The translations under genes were made by a program, and so were the position numbers. From Paragordius varius (lineage: Eukaryota > Nematomorpha): DNA of 64,000 nt. Location: positions 930,001 through 994,000 of the forward strand of contig OZ176059.1 in the NCBI GenBank assembly GCA_964247055.1, given 5' to 3'. Shown here piece after piece: positions 12,110 to 25,395 of the stretch (position 1 is the stretch's first letter; each line of letters starts with the position of its first letter). The notes beneath the pieces are model-generated. The model did not search any database. It was not told the DNA's origin and saw only the letters and a program-made list of their open reading frames with translations.

Positions 12110-14437
12110 ATTAAAAATATTTTTAAAATATTTACTCGATGTTACTGATTGGGTTTAAGTTTTAAAAATTTTAAACACAAATAACGAAAAATCATAAAAT
12201 GACTTCTATAAAGTGTTAAATCGTGCTGAATACCCAATTTAATATTACTAAATTATTACAGGTTAAGAAACACTTTATCACTTTTGGGGAGTTTTGCACT
12301 CCAAGAGCTATCTTAATTTCCAAAATCTTGAAAAGTGTCTAAGATATTGGGTCATATTTAAAATATACTTTCTAAAGCCTTTTGGGCACCACAAAGGGTC
12401 GAGTTAAAAATATACTTTCATAAACCTTTTAGACGCGAGAATCAAAAAATCAAAATATTATAAACTGTAAAAAAAACCCCAACTCAAACTTTTTCGGCGT
12501 CATTGTTTTGGATTCTTTATAGCGCCTAATACCATAAGCTAATAAATGTATATCATGAAAAACTAATTAACGGTTAAGCTTTCAAATCACATTTCATCAG
12601 AAACTCTTTTATGTACAATGTTTTTAATCAGCTATTGTTAAATAATTCTCCCATTGACTCTAGAAGTTAGTAAATTATAAAAAAATATAAAGGTTATGCA
12701 CATAAAACCGGAATCGGGTTCAGTTATGATTTGTAATGATTCCTGAATATTATTTATACAGCCTATTTTTAACTTGTTTGTTTATTTGATATGGTATCCT
12801 TGCTACTTTTATGAACTTGTTTGCATCTTAAACCATGAGCAATTACTATAAAAGTTTAAATACATTTCACATATTAATGCCTTAAACCAGCATTATAAAT
12901 ATTTTTATAAATTTTTTTATCAAAATAAATTCATTTTTCAGAATTTCTTTAAGACACCCGGTGCAGTGTGTATCAAATTATTTGAGCCAAACATTTGGTA
13001 CTCTGTGATAAAAACCCTATAATCATTTTATTACAGTCAACACTATTTGCCTAAAAAACATATTGAAAAAATCTAATATCCCTTACACAGTGTACAAAAA
13101 TATATCCAGATGAAATATATATGTTTTGATAGGATGTTTTATGATTATCAAGATGCTTTGGTTTTGGTCGCTACGAGTGACCTAATTATTTACACTTTTG
13201 TGGAAAGGGCTCCATGAAAAAGGCAAAATTCTCATTTGAATGTTAAATGCTTTTTCACGAAATATATCACTTTGTAAATCATAAACTACCTAAAAGGCTA
13301 AACAATATATTTTTAAATTTTTAATATTTTATATACGGGCTTCGAAAGTTCCATTTCATCGCTTTTCTAAAAAGAGCTTGTTTTCTTAAAATAAACGCAA
13401 AATGCCTACATTGCGCGAATTAAATTTTTGATTATGACATAAAAATTTTAACTAGTTTTTTTCAAATATTTTATTTGTAGCATAATATTAAACCGTACCT
13501 CATACCATTCAAGGAATGATGGAAACGGTAACAGAAAAAATACCTTTTCTATAAAATTTAACGCCACCTTCTAGCTATTCAAAATTTTGAATGAAATATT
13601 CGTTCGCCTACACTATATGTTTAATATAAATCGTTTTTTTAAAAAACTCGAGTTACAAGCAAACGAACTTTAAAGTTTTAGCTGTGGAATCATCGCTTCG
13701 TATGGAAAAAGTATTTTGTTTTATATCGTTTCCATCTTTCCCCTATTATGTAATACACCTCCAAAATTTTAGCAAAATGATTTTTTGAGAAAAATATTTC
13801 AGAAAAACGCTTTCTGATGTCAAAATTTCGCATGTATTAAAATTTTTATAATAATGCAATGGTATTTTGCGGTTTTACAACAGATCCATAGAAGGTCGAA
13901 GATAATAAGGACTTTTGACCGTCTAAAAATTAAAATTATGATTGTTTTGCTTTTTATATGTCCTCAATAAGATATTATAGTGTTGTTGAATTAATGCATT
14001 TAGATTTCGCCCAAATAATTTATTTGAGCAAATGTGCGAATTCCGCTTTTTTCTGTTATGTAATACTTACCCCAAAAGTCTAATATTCATATAGTCATCA
14101 AAAATGAGCCATCATAATCTTTTAACCACTTTTTTAGACGCAGCGTTGGTTGAATAAATTATAGCACCAAAAAATTTAAAAAAATTGGCCCACGAAAATA
14201 TAATATTATACAACAGTCTGCATCAAGATATTTTTCCATTAGAATGCCCATATCAACAACGTTTTAAATAGGATTTTTAAAAACTTTAAAATTAAATTTA
14301 TAATTAATTAGATACTTTAAATTTAGCCCTTTTTGATAAAAATACCCCTCAAAAGAAATGAAGTGTATAAAATATCCATATTACTTTGTATCATAACCTT
14401 TTTTTAACCGTTTGGCGTCTGGTATTTAAATTTGAAA
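12110..14437. repeat. Gene-less stretch with a copy of dispersed repeat E (about 13140-13760)
   Basis: From 13141, ATTATCAAGATGCTTTGGTT followed by TTGGTCGCTACGAGTGA matches the arm of the repeat at 52688-54248. Downstream words such as GGAAACGGTAACAGAAAAAA and ATATTCGTTCG with TATGTTTAATATAA match 53095-53210. The right arm was not found, so this copy is probably partial. The rest of the stretch shows no gene. Confidence 0.45.
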
Positions 14438-17400
14438 ATGACCAAAATAAAAGATGCCTCGAATTATGAATTGCAAAGGCAAAAAAACATTGAAGAAAAA
14501 TTGAATTATTTGAAATCTTTGGGCATCAATCAAGTATTATGGCATATTATATTTAGCTTAAAAATCAAATTAAATCTCAATCATCAGAAAGACACAAGGG
14601 GCGACCCCGATTAAGCCAAAGGTAACATTATAACGTTTTCTAACATTTTTCTAGAATACCATTGGCAACTGTTAAAAAACCTGAAGAACTAAGACGTAGT
14701 AACAGACTTCGTCGAAAACCAGCAGAATTTACTGAACTAACAACAAATTTTGAGTACTATACACAACCCGAAACAGTATTACTTTCTTTTGTGTTACCAA
14801 AATTAATTATTAATATATTTATAACTATTTATTACAGTAAAAATTGATATTATGAAGACAAAACGCATAAGCTAATATTTATAACTCTTAAAAATGCATC
14901 TATATTTTTATAATATGATTTTTTTATCATAACCTTCGTTTTAGCTTGCAAAATCAATAGAGATGCAAATCGGCAACACACTCATTTCCTATATTTTTAA
15001 AGCGTAATTATAAGTTTTTATCAAATGTCTGTTTCTTGGTTTTTTCTTTTTAACTCTGTAATTATTTTTAAACAAATATTTTTATTGTTTTTAGCGAGTA
15101 GAACCATTTATAACGCTACAAGATGCCTGTGTTAATGATTTGGAAGTTTATCATGACACAAATGATGATATATCATCAATTAATGATGGAATAAAAGTTA
15201 AAAATGAAAACAACCTTAGCATGATTAATAATGCAGATTTATTAAGCGTTAAAACAAGCAAAAATCATTTAAATCAAACCGAATCCACCATTTTTAAACA
15301 AATTTATGATCCGTTTAAAGCGCTCGTTTCTCAACAAGAAACAAAAACAAAAGTATATTAAATATATATGACCTACGTAAGCATATACCATTTGAACTTA
15401 GTTGATCTTTCAACATATCAAGTTTGTCTTTTAGTTTTAGTGTTTTGTTTTTAATTTTTATCAATCAAATGGTGTATCATTCATCTATTTTATCATTTTT
15501 AGACTATTCTCTTTAAACATAAATTTTAAATCATTATCAACTTTTAATTAAGGAACCGATTATTTTTATTAATTTCCAAAAAATATTTTATAAATCAATA
15601 TGATTTTAGCACTTAGTTAAATATAAACAATTCTGGTTTAATTATATATATTTAAAAACATTTTTTAATAAATAATGTTGAATTGGAAAAATTTAATAGT
15701 AATGAAACTTTCACCAACTTGATGTGTTAAAGACCAACTTAAAGTGTTTAAAGAGCAACTTAAAAAGACCAATTTGAAGTGTTTAAGAACCAACTTGAAA
15801 TGTTCAAGGACCAACTAGAAGTTTTCAAGGACCAACTTGAAATGTTCAAGGACCAACTAGAAGTTTTACAAGGACACTCTAGATATGCAAATGGTATATA
15901 TTAAATGATTACTTATTTTGGACTTTTTATAGACTTGGAATGTTTTTTGACTTAATAATTAAATCCTAAGCTTTTTGTTTAATTTGATTACTAATGTATA
16001 CTTAGATATAAGTTAAAAAAATTTATTCTATATTATATTGTAATTTTTATATGTCTAAAAAATCCGAAAATAGTGGCTTATTTCACATAGTAGGGAAATT
16101 TGCAACACAGTAATGTATGGAAAAAAAGAAAGGAAATAATTGTTTATTTAACATTTTGTTGTTTTTTTCATATACTACTGTGTTACAAATTTTTCTACTA
16201 TAATGTGAAATAAGCAACCATTGTAATGCCTACAGTTTTACAATCAGTTGTTAAAATATTAACAATTGAAAATTTGCCGTAAATGTAAAATCACATTAAA
16301 AATTGAAATTATACGGACAAAACGTAAAAATATATAGACAAATATTTTTTTTAAAAAGACAACCATACTTTTTAAACATTAATATTCCCCAAATAAATTA
16401 ATTAATTACAATTGTAATATACATAATTAATTGTGTTACCAATATACATCTCTTTTATGTACTTTGCTATTTAAAACAATGAGTTAAGTCTCCTAAAATC
16501 AAGATTCATAAACCATGGATGTCTTTTAGAAAAAAATATTGTATTTATATTTTTACTTGTCCGTATAATTTCAATTTTTACTGTAATTTTGAAATTATTA
16601 GCCATTATATTTTACTCAAAACGCAAAAAATTATTTGATTGAATTATGAAAATGTCATAATTTACATTTTTGATTATATTCAACAAAATAAGGTACTTGA
16701 TTGGCCACAGAATGTATAATTTTAACATTGGCCCAATATTATGGATATTTTTATAGTTATTATTTATTTATATATAACACTGGTAAAAAACTTAAAGGGT
16801 AGATAATCATATGTTTACAAAAAAAGAAATATTTCTACCATTTTTTTTATAGTTAACTATTAATTATTATGGATAAATTTTACATATAATACAGAAGAGT
16901 TTTCCACGCTTCAAAATTAAGCCCGAATTCGATGGTTTCATAGAATATGAATTGGACGAGGCAAAAACAACGAAATCAATGTTTAATGATACCAGTTATG
17001 CTACTATGGAGTATATTATATGTTAAAATATACCATTTACAGTTCAAATTCACCCTTGAATAATTTAAATTCACTCCAAAAATAAATTGTGTGTTTTCGA
17101 GCTAACATAACTCATTATAAATATGAAATATATCTTTATGGCTTAGTTTATTATTTATTCAGTATTATATTAATTAATAACAAAATTTTATTTATTAAAA
17201 TTATATAAAATATAGGTATAATTTTTAATCTTAAAAACATGTAATTTATTTGATGGCGAATCTTAATTGTTTAAGGGTTAATTTGAACTGTAAACGGTAT
17301 ATATTGAGAACCTAAAATATTATTTTTAAATTTATAATATGATATATCATTAGTATCATATAAAACACGGTAAAGTAATTTAAATAAAAATTTAAAGCCT

Positions 17401-17618
17401 TTATTTATATATATAAATATATTTATATTTTTTCTTCAGAAATTATATTATTAAAAAATGCTATGTAAATTTTTAAACATTATTTCGGACACAACCTTTG
17501 TAATATAATTTATTATTTAACATATTTACGCAAACTTTACTAAACACGGTAAAAAAAACTAATTTTAAGACAACATATAATCGACATTATTAATTTTTTT
17601 TATTAAATTATCATTGTA

Positions 17619-17668
<50 letters not shown>

Positions 17669-17879
17669 ATTTACAATTCAAATTCACCCTAAAAATATAA
17701 CTCATCATTAATATGAAATATATATTTACGACATAGTTTATTATTTTTTCAGCATTATATTAATTTTAAAAAAAAATAATGGTAATTTTTAATCGTTGAA
17801 AAACACAATTTATTTTATGGTGAATTTGAATTGTTCGAGGGTGAATTTAAATTGTTCAAGGGTGAATTTGAATTGTAAA

Positions 17880-17930
<51 letters not shown>

Positions 17931-20900
17931 TAATAAAATTTTAGAACAAATCCCACATTTTTTAATGATTGGGATATACAATCCGAACAATATCATGTGG
18001 CAAAATGTGTACCGGAGCGTATATATTCAATGTGTTGGTATCCTAATTACTTATCACATGAAAATGAATATGCCTTACTCTCAGTGGGCGATAAAAATGG
18101 ACATATTGGACTTTGGAGAATAGTATATTATTTTTTTGATATTAAAATAGGTTTTTTTTCAATTTTAGGATTTTAAAGAGAGCGTATATTATTTTTTTCA
18201 CATATAAAACAGGTAAATTAATGGTACAGAAATAAGATTTATATTATATATAATATCAAACGTAAATAATGGAAAAACTAATATTTTTTTAGCGAAAAAA
18301 ATCAATTTTTTTTTGCTTTTATAAATATTAACTTATATACTCTAAATGAATATAATCATCGTAGAATTAATTATCAATTATTTTTAAGCCAAAACAATAG
18401 GTTTTTTATATATATATGAAAAAAGAATATCAAAGGTTTTAAAAATTTGATTTACACGTAATATACTTAGTATTGGATCTGACCGGTTACGTATTAGATG
18501 CCGCTTATAAAATCATCACTCCTAAACTTTTAAACCTAAATTACCGATATAAAACTTAAATATAAAGTACTTAATATGATTGTATTTCATTTTTTTAAAA
18601 TTAAATTTACATCAATTGATTGTAGTTTGTTACTAATTTACATCTCTCTCTCTATCTTTATTCTATAATTTACGACCCCCAAAATAGATTATATGCCCAT
18701 CAAGGTTTAAAAATATGGTTTTTTTAAAAAATGATTAATACTATTTTAGCTTTTTTAATATTTTTTTTAATATTTCATTGCTCTATAGCCTCTTACAGTT
18801 CCACAAAAAGATAACGACAAGGGCGATTATATCGATGAAAATATAGAATTACAACAGCCAAATAATGAAAGCGAAAATATTAGTCGAAATAGTAGGGCGG
18901 AACAACGAAAGCTGTTGAAAATTGCTCAAACTAAAGAATATAATAAGCAACATGTTATATTAAGGGCCCATTCAAGGGCTATCGTACAATTAACCTTTTC
19001 ACCCGCTAACCCGAATCAGCTCTTTAGCGGTAGCTATGACGGTTCGGTCCGTTCCACAGATTTAATATCGCAAACTATTACAGAAGTTAGTTAGCTTCTT
19101 CATAGTTCTATTTTAAAAGGTTTTTGGGGTATTACCTCATGGTATTGTTTATAGATGTTTAGAATATTTACAGTTAAATTGCAAAAATTAAAAATATTGT
19201 ATTATCATCATAAATACGCTTAGTTTTAGTATCATATTAAAACAAAACAAATTTTATTGATTAGGATTATAAATAATTTTCAGTCAAAATTGACAAAAAC
19301 ATAAACAGGTTAATATTTTTATACAAAATGTATAAACGTTGTTTCTATATATATCATTTACAGTTCACATTCATCCTAAAATAAATTAAGTGTCTCTAAG
19401 ATAAAAAATCACTCATATTTTTAAATAATAAAACTTTATTAAAATTAAAATAACACTGAAAGAATTATCTATGCCATTTAGATATATTTCATATTAATGA
19501 TGAATTGCATTGCCTTATTTTTAGGATGAATTTGAATTGTTCTGAATTGTTCAAGGGTTAATATAAATTGTAAATGGTATAGATGTATTTAATATTTTTA
19601 TACCTTAAGCAGCACATTTTTCCAAAAAGATTGATTGTGTCTTTTAATTTTTCTTTGAACTTAATTTTTTATGGTTAATATGTAACGTATTGTTTTAGCG
19701 TGGCTAAATAAAGAATATAAAAATGTTAATTGGTATCACACTTGTTATACATTCCACAATCATAATTTATAGGTTATGTGAAAAAAAAAGAGATAAAAAA
19801 TTAGTAGACGGAAAAATAAAATCGTTTTTTACAAGAATAAAAAGCAAAAAGAGTTTAGTAACGTTTTTAACATTTTAAACACGGCTCTAATATAAGCTTT
19901 ATATTTCATAATTTTTTGATTAGGAAATGGTAAAATTCAACTTTTTGTCAACATAATTTATTTTTACATTTTTTGTCTATTGTGGCATAAAAATAATTGA
20001 TTACGTTTATAGCCAAATTAAGCAGCTATTATAAAAAAGGGTTTGTTTAAACCTAATAAACTTATTAACGATTATTGTTAAATTCGTGAAATAGTGATAA
20101 AAGAAAAAATTGCAAAATTGGATATATACCATTTACAATTCAAACTAACCCTTGAACAATTCTAATTCACTTAAAAATATGTTTGTGTTTTCGAGCTGAT
20201 AGAGTTAAACTCATTATTAATATGAAATTTATCTTTATCGTTTAGTTTATTTATTTATTTCAGTATAATTTTAATTTTTAACAAATTTTATTTTGTGTAA
20301 AAAATAATAAAAATATAAAGGTAATTTTTTCATGTTAAAAACACCTAATTTAATTTAGGTGTATTATATACCATTTACAATTCAAATTCACCCTCAAACA
20401 ATTCAAATTCACTCTCAGATAAATTATATATTTTTTATTAAAATATACCTAAAATAAAATTATGTTTTAAATTTAAATTTTTTTAAAAAAATAATAAACT
20501 ATGCTATAAAGATATATTTCATATTTATAATGAATTATATTAGTTCGAAAACATATATTTTATTTTTAGGGTAAATTCGAAATGTTCGAGGGTGAATTCG
20601 AACTGTAAATGGTATATAAAATACAATAAAATTATAACATTTATTAAGAAAATATCATTTTTAGCTAGTATTATATATATATCAAAGTTTTTACAAATTT
20701 TATCCCCAAGTAACTAACTATAAAACAAAACACTAAAAACGAAAAAAAATGACATCATTTTAAAGGTTACGTACTATTTTAATCACATACATAATTTTTT
20801 TCAGGTATATTCAACACCATACGAAAACAACAATTTATGTAAGGGTTTCACCTTTATAGATGCTAATGCCACATCGATACTCGTAACTCAACAAGATGGG

Positions 20901-22566
20901 ACAGTCGCATTGGTTGATTTACGGGAAAATAATACCCTACTAAATAATACAGGGTAGAATGAATTTTTATATTATATATATATACCATTTACAGTTCAAA
21001 TTCACCCTTGAACAATTCAAATTTACCTTTGAACAGTTCAAATTCACCCTTGAACAATTTAAATTCACCCTTCATCAATTTAAATTTACTCTTAAACAAC
21101 TCAAATTCACCCTTGAACAATTCAAATTTACCTTCGAACAATTCAAATCACCTTCGAACATCACCCTTGAACAATTCAAATTCACCCTTGAACAATTCAA
21201 ATTCACCCCTGAACAATTCAATTTACCTTCGAACAATTCAAATTCACCCCTGAACAATTCAAATTCACCCTTGAACAATTTGAATTTACCCTTTAATAAT
21301 TTAAATTTACCCTAAAAATAAATTATGTGTTTTCGGGCAGCTAATATAACTTATCATTAATGAGGAGAAAATATATTCTTATGGCATAGTTTATTTTTTT
21401 TCAGTATATTATATTAATTTTAAACGAAATTTTTTGTTTTAAAAACATATAAAAAATTATAGGTATTTTTAATCTTTAATTAAGGGTGAATTCGAACTGT
21501 AAATGGTATATATATATATATGTGTGTGCAGTCATAAATCATATATTAAATATTTAAATAAAACATAAAAACTAGAAATATTTTTTTGATTTCAAAAATG
21601 TTTTTTAATCAATCCTTAAGTGGAAACGGTTTTTATAAATTAATTAGCTTATGATGATCCTAATGTTTTTATACAAATTTAATATTAGGTCCTATTTTTT
21701 ATAGCAATAATTTTTCTTTGAACATCTCTTCCTTTGAAATTCCTTTTTCTGCCTTATAAAGCCTTAAAAAATATAAAAAAGATATGAAATTTGATCGTAA
21801 TTTTAATGTTTTTGACATGATATATATGATTATAACTTATGAAAATCACAATTTTTTAGATACCCCCCCCCCATCCTCTTTTCCTTTTTTATAAGTCAAA
21901 TTATAGAATCTCCGCATTATGGCACTTTTTTTGAAAAAAACCCATTTTATATCCAACGTTTTTTTTACAGTATTTTTATGTATTATGTTTTTACTGCAAA
22001 ATGATATTATTATAATTATAAATGTGTAATTGTAACAATCAATCATATAATGAAAAATTGTTTATAAACTCTTAAAAGAATAAATTTATTACTAACTACT
22101 ATGAATTAACATTCGCTTTCAAAATATATGTTATATTTTATACACTTTGAATATATAGCAGGCATACGGCTACACAAATATTTCAATGTTCAAATCGGTC
22201 CATGAGATCAATTCAAATGCACCCACATAATTCGCACTTATTTCTAACATCGGCCACTGATGGGTATATATACATATGTATTATATACCATTTACAATTC
22301 AAATTCACCTTTAAACAATTTAGATTGACCCTAAAAATAAATTATGTGTTTTTGGGCTTATGTAACTCATCATAAATATGAAATATATCTCTATGGCATA
22401 GTTTAATATTTTTCTCAGTATTATTTTAAATTAATACAAAATTTCATTTTTAAAAATATAAAAAAATATAAGTGGCTTGGTTATTTTTAATCTTTAATAA
22501 CATGTAAATTATTTAAGGTTAAATTTGAATTTGTTCGAGGGTGAATTTGAATTTGATCGAGGGTGA

Positions 22567-22632
<66 letters not shown>

Positions 22633-25052
22633 TTGCATATATAGCGTAGTTTGTGTTTGGGATATACGTAAAATGTTACATAAAAAAACAACTATTACAT
22701 CAAACGCATCATCATTGTATGGAAAAGCGAATCGTAACAAGTCTCATCACTCCAGTAATTATAGTCCAAAGGTTGGCGGCCTTAAAAATACAAAGGAGGA
22801 ATTGGTAGAACCGTTAATATCTATTCCACATAAGGGAACAGTACATAGTGCACAATGGGACAATAATGAAACACCCCAAACTACTGCGGGCAAACATATT
22901 TTAACCGTGTGCTCAGATAATTACATATATGTTTGGAATGTTTTCAACACAAGCTTAACATCTTACGACAGGGCAGTAAGAAAATATGAAATAAATCAAG
23001 ATTTAGTTGATGTATTTGACAATCATCAAACGTGGAATAATCATGCAAATAGTAATAGCCAAAACAAAAACAATAGTATCAAGAAAAAACGAGGACGAAA
23101 AAATAAGTTAAGCCAATCTAAATTGTTTGACTTGACAGCCACTAAAAAGATGACCGATACTTATAGTGATATAGATGATAATTTGCTAAATTATTACGAG
23201 AATGAACCACCATCTAATGAATTTGATTCACCTAATGAGCTACAACAATCAAATTCACCCGAATCATACGAATTGTTGAGTGCTATTTCGTAAGTTTTTT
23301 TTTATTACAGTCATGTATCCTTTATTTTATCATAAATTTATTTTCTTTCGTTAAATGGGTATATATATTTGTTAAAGAATGGAAAAAAACAAGAGCTCTA
23401 TGGTATTCAACAATATTATATTCATCAAAAAAGTGTAACAATTACCATAGAACTTTTGTTTTTTCCATTCTTTAACAAATATTTATACCCATTTAACGAA
23501 AAAATAAATTTTTGATAAAATAAAGCATACATGACTGTTCTTTTTTTTACAGTAAAATCAAATTTTACAGAGCTAAAGGCGTAAAAATTCAAAAAAGACA
23601 ACCATAATTTTTTATATAAAATTATAATTTTTAAATATATAATTGAATGTGTTACCAGTTTACAAAATTATTTCTTATTATCTAGCAACGTATAACGATA
23701 AGTTTATATTTAAAAAATTAAGATTTAGAAAGTATGGTGTTACCTTGTGTTAAAAATATTTATTTCTGGTTTTTACGTTATATTATACATAACTTCTAAT
23801 TTTTACTAATAGATAAATGTTAGAGGAAAAAGTTTTTGGAAACAAAGGGCCCTCATTATATATTTGCAGATAATGTGGAGATATATAAGCTAACATTATC
23901 ATTTTGATATATATATATATATATATATATTAATATTTTACTTAAATCATATAAAATTTACGTTTTAAATTGGTTTTAAATAGTTTCAAAAGTATATAGT
24001 CAAATAATAACACAGATTCGGAATTTAAAGTTTTTTTTATTATCTATACATTAAATTTTTATTTTATACTATTTTTTTTATTTTCCATCACTTGATTAAC
24101 ACCTTTAAAAGTTTTTTGACTGGTTATTTTTTTACAAATGACGACTGGTGAGATTTAACCCAACTTATGATAATGGTTTGTAATCACCTAGTAATAAAAT
24201 GCCACTTTTATAATCATGATTAAATCGATTAAAACAGACTGTTTTTTATCTAATGTAATATTTGGATAATATACCATTTACAATTAAAATTTACCCTTGA
24301 ACAATTCAAATTCACTCTCGACCATTTAAAATTCACCCTCGAACAATTCAAATTTACCCTAAAAATAAATTATGTATTTTCGGGAAAATATAACTTATCA
24401 TTAATATGAAATATATTTTTACTATATAGTGTATCATTTTTTTAGCATTACATGAATTTTAAACAGAATTTCATGATTTTAAAAATATTATAAAATAAAG
24501 GTAATTTTTAATTTTAAACACATTTAATTTATTTTAGGGGGAATTTGAATTGTTCGAGGGTAAATGAGAATTGTTCAAGGGTGAATTTGAATGCTTCAAG
24601 GGTAAATTCAAATTGTTCAAGAGTGAATTTAAACAGTAAATGGTATATTACAAGACTTGATTCATCCCAACAATTTTTATTGGTATGCGTATTTTGATTA
24701 TTTTTTAAGCGTAATGGTATAGTAGGTAGGGCGTCGGACTCTTACATTGCGTGTCAGAGTTCGAACCCCGAAACTAAGGAATTTTTTTCATTATCACTAT
24801 CAGCCCTGGGCAGGTAGGCGAGTGTTAAAGCAGCCTTTACATGTCCGGATTCAATTTAAGTTTCCTTACCCTTTAATATAAAAAAGGAACTCTAAACTAA
24901 ACATTTTTTATTTTGATTATTTTTTTATTTATCTTTTTTAGTCATGATAATAATACGGGACGTTGGTTAACAACCTTTAAGGGTGTTTGGTGTCCAAATT
25001 CTTCCAATCTATTTGCCATTGGTAGTATGCAATACCCTAGACGAGTAGATAC

Positions 25053-25086
<34 letters not shown>

Positions 25087-25343
25087 AATATATATACATA
25101 TATATATTTTACTATAAAACAATATTCCGATATGGTACAACGAAAAACTTTGTAAATTAAGAAATAAAATAAGTTAAAAATTAACATTTAACAAAAAAAT
25201 TAAAGTAGATATTTATTTTATTCAAATTCGTTTTATAAGTCAAACTTTAGTTAAATATCTCATTTTTGGATAAGATTGATATTTTTACGCATGAACGATT
25301 GGTTGGGTTGTTTTTTTATTTTTTGATTAATTGTATTTTATAA

Positions 25344-25395
<52 letters not shown>

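Noticed and set aside
17926-18123. 65-codon frame starting MHNKILEQIP
   Set aside because: It is a shadow of WDR76 exon 6, which is read in another frame (SVGDKNGHIGLW).
20959-21315. Open frames with KFTLEQF and NSNSPLN repeats
   Set aside because: Same 21-bp unit in family A copy 6, intronic in WDR76.
24709-24775. Functional tRNA-Lys gene
   Set aside because: A and B boxes are present but the acceptor stem does not pair. The sequence continues into a body shared with another copy, so it is a SINE head.
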